DNA from: Octadecabacter temperatus
GTDB taxonomy: Bacteria; Pseudomonadota; Alphaproteobacteria; Rhodobacterales; Rhodobacteraceae
NCBI RefSeq assembly: GCF_001187845.1
Contig: NZ_CP012160.1
Span: 1,922,001 to 1,986,000, forward strand
Length of the DNA: 64,000 nt
Direction: 5' to 3'
Shown here: one piece after another, positions 55,911-64,000 of the stretch
Numbering within the stretch: the stretch's first letter is position 1
How the letters are laid out: each line of letters starts with the position of its first letter
Made by a program: the position numbers and the translations under genes
The notes under the pieces: model-generated
Told to the model about the DNA's origin: nothing
What the model saw: the letters and a program-made list of their open reading frames with translations, nothing else
The model's database searches: none

Positions 55911-55919
55911 CTATCCACA
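55911..55919 (+). promoter_or_regulatory. DnaA-box-like 9-mer upstream of dnaB
   Basis: CTATCCACA differs at one position from the DnaA box TTATCCACA and lies 76 bp upstream of the dnaB start. A single near-match in 187 bp can be chance. Confidence 0.3.
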
Positions 55920-55995
55920 GCTTTATACAATTTGCGCTGGGTCCACGCGTTTTGTATGACACCCGAGCGGCGCATCGCGGGTTGAGGGGACAAAA

Positions 55996-57483
55996 ATGAA
56001 CGAGATTTCGACATTTAATGCGACAGGCACGCTTGAGGCCAATGTCGATTCCGCCCCCCATTCCATTGAGGCTGAACAACAGCTTCTGGGTGCGATCCTG
56101 ACCAACAACGACATCTTTGACCGCGTGTCCGCGATTGTTGGGCCTGATCATTTTTATGACCCCGTCCATGCCCGCATTTTTGAAACGGCTGCGGCACGGA
56201 TTGCCAAAAACAACCTCGCCTCCCCTGTAACACTCAAGGCGTTTCTTGAAGACGATGAAGGCCTGAAAGAACTTGGCGGCCCAGCCTACCTCGCGCGCCT
56301 TGCGGGTGCGGCGATTTCCGCCTTTGCGGCCCGTGACTACGCGCAAATGATCTACGACCTCGCGGTGCGCCGCGAGCTGATCACCGTTGGCCAAGACATT
56401 GCAGCCAAAGCCGGTAAAGTCGACGTTGATAGCGAACCCAAAGAACAAATCGTTGAAGCCGAACAAGCGCTTTATAAGCTGGCCGAGCAAGGCAGCACCG
56501 AAGGCGGTTTCCAGTCTTTCCTTAAGGCCGTCACAGATGCCGTAAACGTCGCTAACTCTGCCTATCAGCGTGATGGCGGTTTGGCGGGTGTTGCCACAGA
56601 CCTTATCGATTTGGACAATAAACTCGGTGGGTTACACAAATCTGACCTTCTGATCCTCGCCGGTCGTCCCTCTATGGGGAAGACGTCGCTGGCCACCAAC
56701 ATCGCCTACAACGTCGCTAAGGCGTATAAAAAGGGCAAACTGGCCGATGGCACTGAAGGGTCCGTTGATGGCGGCGTTGTCGGGTTCTTTTCACTCGAGA
56801 TGTCGGCCGAACAGCTTGCCGGACGTATCCTCGCGGAAGCATCCGAAATTTCATCCCACAAGATCCGCCAAGGTGACATGACCGAAGGCGAATTTCGCCG
56901 CTTCGTGGATGCCGCCAAACAGCTGGAATCTTGCCCCCTTTATATTGATGACACAGCCGCCATTCCGATCAGCCAATTGTCCGCCCGCGCGCGCCGCCTA
57001 AAGCGGACACATGGTTTGGACTTGCTGATCGTGGACTATTTGCAGCTGGTGCGCGGTACGTCTGAAAACCGTGTGCAGGAAATCGGTGAGATTTCGATGG
57101 GCCTAAAAGCCATCGCCAAGGAGTTGCAAATCCCAGTGATCGCCCTGTCCCAGCTGTCACGTCAGGTTGAGAACCGCGAAGATAAACGCCCACAACTCAG
57201 TGACTTGCGTGAATCTGGTTCGATTGAGCAAGATGCCGATGTGGTGATGTTCGTGTACCGTGGCGAATACTATACCGAGCGTGAAAAGCCCGAAGACAGC
57301 AACATGGAAGCGATGGCCGGTTGGGTCGCCAAAATGGAAGAACTGCACGGCAAGGCCGAAGTCATCATCGGCAAGCAACGTCACGGTCCAATTGGCACGG
57401 TTGAGCTGTCGTTCACGCCGGAATTCACCCGCTTTGGCAACCTTGTGAAACCGTGGCAGCAGAACGGCGATCAGGAATTCTAA
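55996..57483 (+). CDS. dnaB: Replicative DNA helicase
   Basis: A 495-residue helicase with the N-terminal primase-interacting domain (about 20-125; SIEAEQQLLGAIL) and a RecA-like motor. Walker A is GRPSMGKTS (223-231); other motifs are DLLIVDYLQLVRG and the arginine-finger region near the C-terminus (KQRHGPIGTVEL). Length is standard. It unwinds DNA ahead of the replisome as a hexamer. Confidence 0.97.
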   Translation: MNEISTFNATGTLEANVDSAPHSIEAEQQLLGAILTNNDIFDRVSAIVGPDHFYDPVHARIFETAAARIAKNNLASPVTLKAFLEDDEGLKELGGPAYLARLAGAAISAFAARDYAQMIYDLAVRRELITVGQDIAAKAGKVDVDSEPKEQIVEAEQALYKLAEQGSTEGGFQSFLKAVTDAVNVANSAYQRDGGLAGVATDLIDLDNKLGGLHKSDLLILAGRPSMGKTSLATNIAYNVAKAYKKGKLADGTEGSVDGGVVGFFSLEMSAEQLAGRILAEASEISSHKIRQGDMTEGEFRRFVDAAKQLESCPLYIDDTAAIPISQLSARARRLKRTHGLDLLIVDYLQLVRGTSENRVQEIGEISMGLKAIAKELQIPVIALSQLSRQVENREDKRPQLSDLRESGSIEQDADVVMFVYRGEYYTEREKPEDSNMEAMAGWVAKMEELHGKAEVIIGKQRHGPIGTVELSFTPEFTRFGNLVKPWQQNGDQEF

Positions 57484-57525
57484 ACCCCACTTGCCCCCCT
57501 TCGCGCGGGCTGGCATGAACGGCTT

Positions 57526-58563
57526 ATGAGTACAGGTTTTTTAACAGTTGATTTAGATGCGCTGACCAGCAATTGGCGCGCCCTTGATGGCATGACAGAC
57601 GTGGAAACCGCTGCCGTTGTAAAGGCAGATGGTTACGGTCTGGGTGTTGCGAAAGTGGGCCGCGCTTTGATTAAAGCCGGCGCAAAGCGATTGTTTGTTG
57701 CTGCTGCAGAGGAAGGCGTTGAATTGCGCCAAGCCGTCGGCCCGAATGTGGAAATTTTCGTTTTCTCAGGGCACATGCGCGGCGACACCGACATGATTGG
57801 CGACATGATGTTGACCCCGTTGGTCAATACCGTCGGCCAGCTAACCCGCCACCTTGAAGCCCTGCCCGAACACCCGTTTGGCGTGCAACTTGATACCGGC
57901 ATGAATCGACTTGGGCTTGAGATTGGGGAATGGGCATCCGTTGCCGAAATCGCCCTGTCGCAAAATTGCCGTCTAGTGATGTCGCACCTCGCCTGCGCCG
58001 ATGAGCCAGACCACGCGATGAACCGCCAACAGCTTGAGCAATTCCACCTCATGACCGACGGGATCGAAGTCCCGCGCTCTTTGGCTGCGACCGGTGGCAT
58101 TTTGCTAGGCCCTGAATACCATTTCGACATGACCCGTCCTGGGGTCGGCTTGTACGGTGGTGCGCCGTTTACGGATGCGCAGCCCGTGGCCTTTCTGGAC
58201 CTTCCTGTGATCCAAGTGCGCGACGTCGAAGTTGGCGAAACCGTTGGCTATGCAAACTCTTGGACGGCGAAACGGCCTTCAAAAATCGCCACGGTTTCAG
58301 GTGGTTACGCCGATGGTTTAATTCGCGCGTTGTCTGGTGGCGCGAACCTGTGGCATGGCGATCAAGCGGTGCCATTGGTTGGCCGCGTATCAATGGATTT
58401 GATCACTGCAGACGTAACCGACTTGCCGGAACTTCCCGGTGTCCTGTCCGTCTTGAACCAAGATCAAACTGTGGATGCGTTGGCGGAACGTGCGGGAACC
58501 ATCGGATATGAAATCCTCACGTCGCTCGGCCCACGCTATCAACGTCGGTACGCTGGCGGATGA
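57526..58563 (+). CDS. alr: Alanine racemase
   Basis: A 345-residue PLP enzyme that makes D-alanine for peptidoglycan. The PLP lysine Lys33 is in [10 protein letters not shown], and the second catalytic tyrosine belongs to the region after [22 protein letters not shown] near the C-terminus is characteristic. Its stop overlaps the MlaE-type gene start by 4 bp, a frequent alphaproteobacterial arrangement. Confidence 0.95.
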   Translation: MSTGFLTVDLDALTSNWRALDGMTDVETAAVVKADGYGLGVAKVGRALIKAGAKRLFVAAAEEGVELRQAVGPNVEIFVFSGHMRGDTDMIGDMMLTPLVNTVGQLTRHLEALPEHPFGVQLDTGMNRLGLEIGEWASVAEIALSQNCRLVMSHLACADEPDHAMNRQQLEQFHLMTDGIEVPRSLAATGGILLGPEYHFDMTRPGVGLYGGAPFTDAQPVAFLDLPVIQVRDVEVGETVGYANSWTAKRPSKIATVSGGYADGLIRALSGGANLWHGDQAVPLVGRVSMDLITADVTDLPELPGVLSVLNQDQTVDALAERAGTIGYEILTSLGPRYQRRYAGG

Positions 58564-59336
58564 GCGCAGTTCTGGCCTCAATTGGCGCAGCCGTTTTGGG
58601 GTTCTTGGCCGCAATCGGACGTTTGGCCGTATTTACAGGACAGACCGTAAGCCATTTGGTACGTCCGCCATTTTATGGGCGCGAATTCGGTAATGCGTTG
58701 TTGCAGATCGGTTATTTCTCTCTTCCAGTTGTTGGCCTGACGGCGTTTTTCACAGGCGGCGCGTTGGCTTTGCAAATCTATTCCGGCGGTGCGCGTTTCA
58801 GTGCCGAGGCCGTGGTCCCGCAAATCGTTGCTATCGGCATGGTCCGTGAACTCGGCCCTGTTCTAGTCGGTTTGATGATCGCCGCACGTGTTACGTCATC
58901 AATCGCGGCTGAAATCGCGACCATGAAAGTGACCGAGCAGATCGATGCGTTGGTCACACTTTCGACCCACCCGATGAAGTACCTGACCCTGCCCCGCGTT
59001 TTGGCGGCGACGTTGGTGATGCCCCTGCTGGTTGGCGTTGGCGATATCATTGGCATCTATGGCGGCTTCATCGTTGGCACAGAACGCCTTGGGTTTAACG
59101 CGGCTGCCTACCTACAAAACACCGCCGATTTTCTTGAACCACTCGACATTATTTCATCGCTTGTGAAAGGCGCCGTCTTTGGCTTCATCGCAGCCCTGAT
59201 GGGGTGTTACTACGGCATGAATTCAGAACGTGGCGCGATGGGCGTTGGACGGGCAACCAAGTCTAGCGTCGTTGCCGCCGCCATCCTGATTTTGGCGGCG
59301 AACTTCCTACTGACGGAGGCATTTTTCTCCGCATGA
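58560..59336 (+). CDS. mlaE: MlaE-family lipid ABC transporter permease
   Basis: A 258-residue permease with about five to six helices and MlaE features ([40 protein letters not shown]). MlaE works with MlaF and an MlaD-type protein to move phospholipids between membranes. MlaD-type genes are absent here, so the substrate-binding partner is encoded elsewhere or missing. Overlaps alr and mlaF by 4 bp each. Confidence 0.9.
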   Translation: MSAVLASIGAAVLGFLAAIGRLAVFTGQTVSHLVRPPFYGREFGNALLQIGYFSLPVVGLTAFFTGGALALQIYSGGARFSAEAVVPQIVAIGMVRELGPVLVGLMIAARVTSSIAAEIATMKVTEQIDALVTLSTHPMKYLTLPRVLAATLVMPLLVGVGDIIGIYGGFIVGTERLGFNAAAYLQNTADFLEPLDIISSLVKGAVFGFIAALMGCYYGMNSERGAMGVGRATKSSVVAAAILILAANFLLTEAFFSA

Positions 59337-60079
59337 TAGAGCTTACAAACGTCCACAAATCATTTGGGTCTAACAACGTCCTGCGCGGTGTGAACCTGTC
59401 CGTTCGCAAGGGCGAAAGCATGGTTGTGATCGGTGGATCTGGCACCGGAAAATCCATTCTGATCAAATCGATTTTGGGCTTAGTTACACCTGAAACCGGC
59501 ACAATCGCTGTCGATGGTAAGGACGTGAACAAAGGCGACCGCGACGCGTTTTTGGCGCGGTTTGGGATGCTGTTTCAGGGGGCTGCGCTGTTTGACAGCC
59601 TTCCCGTTTGGCAAAACGTAGCCTTCCGGCTTTTGCGGGGCTCGTTGAAGAAACCTAAAGATGAAGCGCGTGAAATCGCGATCGAAAAACTGCGCCGTGT
59701 TGGGCTGACACCTGATGTCGCTGACCGCCTTCCTGCCGAGCTTTCAGGCGGCATGCAAAAGCGCGTCGGCCTTGCCCGCGCCATTGCCGCTGAGCCCGAG
59801 ATCATCTTCTTTGACGAACCCACAACCGGCCTTGATCCAATCATGGCAGGTGTGATCAACGATTTGATCCGTGAGATCGTGACCGAAATGGGTGCAACGG
59901 CGATCACGATCACCCATGACATGACCTCCGTGCGTGCCATCGCCGATAAAATCGCGATGCTTCACGCGGGTAAAATCCGCTGGACCGGCCCTGTCGGTGA
60001 CATGGATACGTCTGATGATCCCTACGTTGATCAGTTCATCCACGGCCGTGCTGAAGGGCCCATTGAGGCCGTGCGCTAA
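59333..60079 (+). CDS. mlaF: MlaF-type ABC ATPase
   Basis: A 248-residue ATPase with Walker A GGSGTGKS, signature LSGGMQKRVGLARA and Walker B IIFFDEPTTGLD. The LSGGM signature is typical of the MlaF group. It is coupled to MlaE and its stop overlaps the next small gene by one base (TAATG). Confidence 0.92.
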   Translation: MIELTNVHKSFGSNNVLRGVNLSVRKGESMVVIGGSGTGKSILIKSILGLVTPETGTIAVDGKDVNKGDRDAFLARFGMLFQGAALFDSLPVWQNVAFRLLRGSLKKPKDEAREIAIEKLRRVGLTPDVADRLPAELSGGMQKRVGLARAIAAEPEIIFFDEPTTGLDPIMAGVINDLIREIVTEMGATAITITHDMTSVRAIADKIAMLHAGKIRWTGPVGDMDTSDDPYVDQFIHGRAEGPIEAVR

Positions 60080-60264
60080 TGGACTTGGACTATCTCACGC
60101 TTGCGCTCATCGTCCCCTTGGGCATTCTAATTTACATAGGGTGGCCGCGTGGCAAACGCTGGGCGCGCATTTGTTTGATCCTTTGTGTCGTTATCCTTCT
60201 TTGTGGCGCAGTTGCGTTCGGCCTGTATGTCAATGTAATGGGGCAAGCTAATTGGTCGCTTTAG
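60079..60264 (+). CDS. Small membrane protein downstream of mlaF
   Basis: A 61-residue protein with two hydrophobic helices (about 7-20 and 29-50). I do not recognise a family. The start codon overlaps the mlaF stop, which supports translation and a link to the transporter. A short polar tail (NVMGQANWSL) follows. Confidence 0.6.
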   Translation: MDLDYLTLALIVPLGILIYIGWPRGKRWARICLILCVVILLCGAVAFGLYVNVMGQANWSL

Positions 60265-60284
60265 GCCTGCGGAAAGGGCGTTAG

Positions 60285-60491
60285 ATGGGATTAATAATAG
60301 TCATCGGAGTGATTTATTTAGGCGGCCCCTTGGGGCTTTTCTTTCTGTTGGTCGGTGGCATTGGAATGTATCGCCGAAAGACGCCCGGGCAGTACGGATG
60401 GCCAGGGCTTCTTCTAATTCTCGGTATCATCCTGGTCTTGATCGCCGGCTACTTTGCGATAGAGCTTTCAAACACAAACCTAGGTCTATGA
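60285..60491 (+). CDS. Second small membrane protein downstream of mlaF
   Basis: A 68-residue protein with two hydrophobic helices (about 2-25 and 38-60) separated by a basic loop (YRRKTPGQYG). No family recognised. It follows the previous gene by 20 bp in the same direction and may be the last gene of the alr-mla run. Confidence 0.55.
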   Translation: MGLIIVIGVIYLGGPLGLFFLLVGGIGMYRRKTPGQYGWPGLLLILGIILVLIAGYFAIELSNTNLGL

Positions 60492-60838
60492 AACCTTAAC
60501 GTTCTGATATCCCTCGCTCTCGAGGGCGCCCCCCTTAGGGTTCGATGCACCCAAAACGCGAATCGCAACATTGTCGCCACAACAGGCATTTTAACTAAGT
60601 ACGGTGAGCGACACTGTATATATGACACACATACGATCACACCTACATCATCATGAGATTCTCAGTTGATCGACCCCGTGCAGAATCAGCTTGTTTCACA
60701 AGACAATCCTCACAATCACCTGTTATTGTTCCGGTTTTCCTGACCCTGCTGCTATTTTCAGGTTTTTCCCCTTGGGTCCTAGGCAGCTTTCCGCCTAAGA
60801 TAGCGTTAACTTTTTTGTAGTGACATAACAGCCTGGGG
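60492..60838. other. Gene-free stretch between the mla run and the coiled-coil protein gene
   Basis: About 350 bp without a convincing gene. A 6-bp hairpin CCCTCG/CGAGGG lies at 60511-60526 without a T run. The minus-strand frame covering part of it also covers the next gene and does not look coding. The promoter of the next gene should be here. Confidence 0.55.
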
Positions 60839-61603
60839 GTGAACGTGTCTGATCGTTCTTTGGTGGCAAGTGGCCACCGTGTTTTGCATTCGATTTCTAT
60901 GGTCCTGATCCTCGTGATCGGACTTGCTGCGCTGGCGTATACTGCCGCTTGCGCATTCGGCTTGGCCCCATGGCTGACGTTCACTGCCACGTTTGGTGAT
61001 GTCTTTGTGCCGCTTGCCGGAATGTACACCCAGATCGTTGTGACCTTCATCCTTGCATCGCTGTTCTTCTTTATGCCCAGCGCAGGTCGCATCATGTCTC
61101 TTGAACGGTCGCATCGCAACTTCAAACTCAGCATGGAAGACGTCGCACGGGCCTATCACCTGTGCCACACTGCGGACCGTTCTGGGATTTTCACAATGTC
61201 GTCTGAATTTGACGCTGTACGTGAGCGCCTCGCCTACCTGCGCGACCACCCTGATCTGGACAGCCTTGAGCCATCCGTCTTGGAAATTGCCGCGCAGATG
61301 TCCCATCAGTCCCGCGAGTTGTCCGACATCTACAACGACGAGAAAGTTGGCCGCGCCAAGACATTCCTGCGCCAGCGTCAGGAAGAAGCCGAGCGTCAGC
61401 AGCAGCTAATTGTTGAAGCCCATCACAACCTGCGCGACATTCGCAAATGGTCCCAACAGGTTGAGCTGGAAGAAAGCGTTGTTGCGTCCCAACTGTCGCA
61501 ACTTGAAGAACAGCTTGAAGCAACCCTGCCATCGCTGGGCTACACGCTTGGCAAAGAAAGCGCCGAGATCGTTCCGCTGCCACAAAAGCCTGCCGCCGAA
61601 TAA
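60839..61603 (+). CDS. Membrane protein with a C-terminal coiled coil, unknown function
   Basis: A 254-residue protein starting at a GTG (60839; 60845 is also possible, both close to a GGGGGTGA site). Two membrane helices (about 15-40 and 50-75) are followed by a helical segment and a Gln/Glu-rich coiled coil (about 165-230, TFLRQRQEEAERQQQLIVEA). I have seen similar proteins labelled DNA repair protein, but nothing here shows that. It precedes three more membrane genes and radA. Confidence 0.7.
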   Translation: MNVSDRSLVASGHRVLHSISMVLILVIGLAALAYTAACAFGLAPWLTFTATFGDVFVPLAGMYTQIVVTFILASLFFFMPSAGRIMSLERSHRNFKLSMEDVARAYHLCHTADRSGIFTMSSEFDAVRERLAYLRDHPDLDSLEPSVLEIAAQMSHQSRELSDIYNDEKVGRAKTFLRQRQEEAERQQQLIVEAHHNLRDIRKWSQQVELEESVVASQLSQLEEQLEATLPSLGYTLGKESAEIVPLPQKPAAE

Positions 61604-61606
61604 AGC

Positions 61607-62233
61607 GTGGAATTTCTAGCCGACCTCGCGGCACTCTTCATCCGCTTTACGATCGGTGTGATGCGCGTGGTTATGCGTTTGATCGGTTTCGGATTTTCGA
61701 AAACATGGATCGCCAGCCACGCGGAAACCGTGCGCAACTGGGGTGTCGCACTAACGGTCGTGATGGTCATTTATCTGACTTTCGGCGTGATGCGCGCAGC
61801 GGTGCCCGCCCTTGCCACACCTTGGCTGACCCTGCTTTACGAATGGCCCGTTATCATATTCGCGTTAATCGCCTGCCTCGTCGGATTAACGATGAGCGAA
61901 TGGGACGTCACCTATTATGACCCCGACCCCACCATGCATGCCTTCAAACCAGACGAGCTGGCCCCAGCACACACCGCTGGCCCAGTCACGACCCCGCCGA
62001 CCCGTCACGGTGCGGGCATTGTGGCGCTCATCTTCTTGGCCTTGGTGATTGGCGCAATCTTTAGCGGGGTAACATCCCAACGCCACGAAGCATCTCTCGC
62101 CGAAAAGCTATGTGCGCAGGCAGACGCGCGGATTTCTGATGGCGCAGAGCAAGCTGTGCGTGATGGTGAAGGCCTGCTGGACCGTGTGCTTGGGACACAA
62201 ACCGCTGATCGTATCCCTTGCGCCGACGACTAA
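61607..62233 (+). CDS. Membrane protein of unknown function
   Basis: A 208-residue protein starting at GTG 61607, three bases after the previous stop. It has hydrophobic segments at about 10-28, 45-64, 72-92 and 130-152 and a soluble C-terminal part with CAQADARISDG and RIPCADD, where two cysteines might pair. No family recognised. Coupling to the previous gene suggests they act together. Confidence 0.65.
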   Translation: MEFLADLAALFIRFTIGVMRVVMRLIGFGFSKTWIASHAETVRNWGVALTVVMVIYLTFGVMRAAVPALATPWLTLLYEWPVIIFALIACLVGLTMSEWDVTYYDPDPTMHAFKPDELAPAHTAGPVTTPPTRHGAGIVALIFLALVIGAIFSGVTSQRHEASLAEKLCAQADARISDGAEQAVRDGEGLLDRVLGTQTADRIPCADD

Positions 62234-62289
62234 GCCTTGCGAGCGCGGGCTGAGACCGTCAAATAGTCGGCAACGACAAAGGACGCTTC

Positions 62290-62742
62290 ATGCTCAACAT
62301 TCTACGCATCGCCAATCTTGCCCTGCTGATCCTGTTTCCAATCGCATGGTTCGCCCCGCTTTTGCGTGCGGCACTGCTGCCAATCTTTGGCATGGACGAG
62401 ATTTCGGTCATCTCAGGTTTGCAAAGCCTCTGGGGAAGCGACGCGATCCTTGCGCTAATCGTCACGTTCTTTGCAATCTTCGCGCCCTACCTAAAGACCA
62501 TCGGCTTGGCCTTGGTGCACTTTGACCTGTTGAAGGCCAAAGTGCTACCCGTGTTGGGCTACTTGGGAAAACTGGCGATGGCCGACATTTTCCTCATCGC
62601 GCTCTATGTGGTTGTCGTAAAAGGCGCGGGCCGCGTGACGGTTGAGGGCGGCTGGGGGCTGTATCTGTTCACTGGCTGCGTTCTGGCGTCGATCCTGATT
62701 TCCATTTTCACGGCCCGCCACCTTAAAGCGATCCAACAATGA
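62290..62742 (+). CDS. PqiA-like membrane protein
   Basis: A 150-residue protein with four hydrophobic segments and the pattern VLPVLGYLGKLAMADIFLIAL, typical of paraquat-inducible protein A domains. Full PqiA has two such domains; this has one. PqiA-type proteins take part in intermembrane lipid transport in E. coli. Its stop overlaps the next start. Confidence 0.75.
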   Translation: MLNILRIANLALLILFPIAWFAPLLRAALLPIFGMDEISVISGLQSLWGSDAILALIVTFFAIFAPYLKTIGLALVHFDLLKAKVLPVLGYLGKLAMADIFLIALYVVVVKGAGRVTVEGGWGLYLFTGCVLASILISIFTARHLKAIQQ

Positions 62743-63680
62743 TGAACCGCCGCGCATTTATCGCCACGAGCTCGGCTGCCTTGATGTCCGGTTGCACCGC
62801 GCGCGGGTTGTTTACCGCCCCCATCATCGGTGGGGTGTTCGACAATCAACCCATCTTGATGGCAACCAACCGCGCATCCTTTGAGAGCTCGGAACATATC
62901 GACGGGTTGAACTTTTACGACCTTGATGTCGCCGTGCCGCGTAACCGCATCCCCGGAGAGGTTCCCGTCGAGGGCGAAAATGCCTTTGCTCTATCGCGCC
63001 AACGACAGGTGACGTCGGACCAAGACATCAAACGCGCGCTTGGCCCAGTTGGCGGCGATCCGTTGGTGATTTGGGTGCACGGATTTAACAACACGTCGGC
63101 TGAGGCGGTCTATCGGCAGGCCCAGATGGTACAAGATACCGGCATGCGCGGGCCGCAACTGTCTTTCGTTTGGCCATCTGCGTCTACCGCCAGCGGATAC
63201 CTGTTTGACCGTGACAGCGCATTGCAATCGCGATCGGCCTTGGAAGACTTGTTTGTGCGGTTGGGACGCATTTGGGGCGGGCCGATTACGCTCGTCGCCC
63301 ATTCGCTCGGTTGCATGTTGGCAATGGAAGCCTTGGTGCGGATGCGCCTGAAAAACCAACCCGTGGTGTTGGACAGCTTGATCCTGTTGCAGCCCGATAT
63401 CGCGCCTGATGTGTTTAACGCGCAAGTGAACGATATCTCACCGCTTCCCAAAAACTCACTGCTTGTGGTTTCGGGCCGTGATCGTGCGTTGTTTGTCTCT
63501 GCGCGCTTGGCACAAGCCCAAAACCGTGTTGGGGCAGACGTAGACGACGTAGCAGCCTACGAAGCCTTGGGGTTCCGCGTCGTCGATCTGACAGATATCC
63601 GCGATGCGGAAAACAACCACCTTGTTGCACTGACATCCCCCACCGTGTTGGAATTCCTACGCGATAACATCGCAGGCTGA
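62739..63680 (+). CDS. Lipoprotein alpha/beta hydrolase (DUF900-type)
   Basis: A 313-residue protein with MNRRAFIATSSAALMSGC at its start, giving a lipobox (Cys19) after a twin-arginine-like RR. The hydrolase fold shows VHGFNN (oxyanion region), the nucleophile Ser189 (AHSLGCM) and a late ENNHLVA histidine. This fits the DUF900/esterase-like group. It would act at a membrane surface on unknown ester or amide bonds. The stop of the PqiA-like gene overlaps its start. Confidence 0.82.
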   Translation: MMNRRAFIATSSAALMSGCTARGLFTAPIIGGVFDNQPILMATNRASFESSEHIDGLNFYDLDVAVPRNRIPGEVPVEGENAFALSRQRQVTSDQDIKRALGPVGGDPLVIWVHGFNNTSAEAVYRQAQMVQDTGMRGPQLSFVWPSASTASGYLFDRDSALQSRSALEDLFVRLGRIWGGPITLVAHSLGCMLAMEALVRMRLKNQPVVLDSLILLQPDIAPDVFNAQVNDISPLPKNSLLVVSGRDRALFVSARLAQAQNRVGADVDDVAAYEALGFRVVDLTDIRDAENNHLVALTSPTVLEFLRDNIAG

Positions 63681-63728
63681 TCTCAACCACGCTCTTGCGT
63701 TACATTTAAAATAGAATAAAACGTGAAC

Positions 63729-64000
63729 ATGGCAAAAGATATCACCTTCACCTGCACCGCGTGCAATGCTTCCACAACCAAATGGTCGGGGCGCTGTGAC
63801 AGCTGCGAAGCATGGAATACCATCGAAGAAGTTAAGCCCCTGACTGGCGGCCCGAAGTCTAAAAAGGCGATGGGTGGCGGGCGTGGCAAGCAGATCAACC
63901 TCACTGACCTCGCCACGCTTGAGGCCGAGCCACCGCGCACCCTGTCTGGTGTAGGTGAGCTGGACCGCACTTTGGGTGGCGGTTTGGTTAAGGCCTCAGC
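63729..64000 (+). CDS. radA: DNA repair protein RadA, N-terminal part (runs off window)
   Basis: The first 90 residues show the RadA zinc finger C9-x2-C12 and C23-x2-C26 and the following LSGVGELDRTLGGGLV segment that leads into the Walker A motif, which is beyond the window. RadA helps branch migration in recombination. ATG 63729 is the best start; a GTG at 63723 is possible. Confidence 0.93.
   Translation, partial: MAKDITFTCTACNASTTKWSGRCDSCEAWNTIEEVKPLTGGPKSKKAMGGGRGKQINLTDLATLEAEPPRTLSGVGELDRTLGGGLVKAS

Noticed and set aside
60643..61134. Minus-strand frame of 163 codons
   Set aside because: It overlaps the start of the plus-strand coiled-coil protein gene and lacks any coding signs.

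Overview
The window is a chromosomal segment of an alphaproteobacterium, most likely order Rhodobacterales and the marine Roseobacter group. Support comes from a DddP-type DMSP lyase whose six metal-ligand positions match the characterised enzyme residue for residue, a SecD-SecF fusion protein, a Hint-domain protein of the Rhodobacteraceae type, a DUF6314 protein, a heterotrimeric nitrile hydratase-type enzyme and a LuxI/LuxR pair. Base composition is moderate. I cannot name the genus. No CRISPR array, insertion sequence or prophage is visible; most of the window is housekeeping DNA with short accessory pockets.

Layout. 1-5.9 kb (minus): fatty-acid synthesis run fabD - small membrane gene - fabG - acpP - fabF - mltG, interrupted by a plus-strand, AT-richer gene for a membrane-anchored LAS metallopeptidase. 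6.1-7.5 kb: rpsF-rpsR-rplI with a structured leader. 7.5-9.8 kb: an ArsR/SRPBCC/DoxX operon with a double operator, then two related secreted proteins. 9.9-14.4 kb: tig, tRNA-Leu, a Hint-domain protein, glnB-glnA. 14.5-21.1 kb: dddP, an EEP phosphatase, a hydrolase-OsmC fusion, bioY, a DUF6314 gene and purB.

21.2-24.4 kb is the most distinctive pocket: luxI, luxR, a divergent gene for a LuxR-type ligand-binding domain without a DNA-binding domain, and an orphan FliG-like gene. 24.4-25.7 kb: three overlapping genes of a nitrile hydratase/thiocyanate hydrolase-type enzyme. 26.6-30.1 kb: acnA and a dimethylargininase. 30.1-32.8 kb (minus): ccmA-ccmB-ccmC-ccmD-ccmG for cytochrome c maturation; ccmD is only 53 codons. 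32.9-37.0 kb (minus): yajC, a secreted stand-alone SecD head-domain protein, the secDF fusion and an Mth938-like gene. 37.2-43.4 kb: serS, a DUF2235 hydrolase, der, bamB and a membrane TPR-like gene.

43.7-51.2 kb: an RND efflux adaptor and an unusually long permease, a LysE-type exporter and an Atm1-type ABC exporter. 51.4-57.5 kb: gcdH, a 34-codon ORF coupled to a 312-residue unknown protein, pyrC-pyrE and dnaB. 57.5-60.5 kb: alr, an MlaE/MlaF-type lipid transport pair and two small membrane proteins. 60.8-64 kb: two unknown membrane proteins, a PqiA-like protein, a lipoprotein hydrolase and the start of radA.

The strongest leads for undescribed biology are the LuxI/LuxR locus with its HTH-less LuxR-like protein and a hairpin over the luxI ribosome-binding site; the secreted SecD-head protein co-encoded with SecDF and YajC; a two-part non-coding module shared by two promoters 30 kb apart; the 34-codon coupled ORF; and the Hint protein lacking its nucleophile. 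All functions are read from sequence; no search was run.
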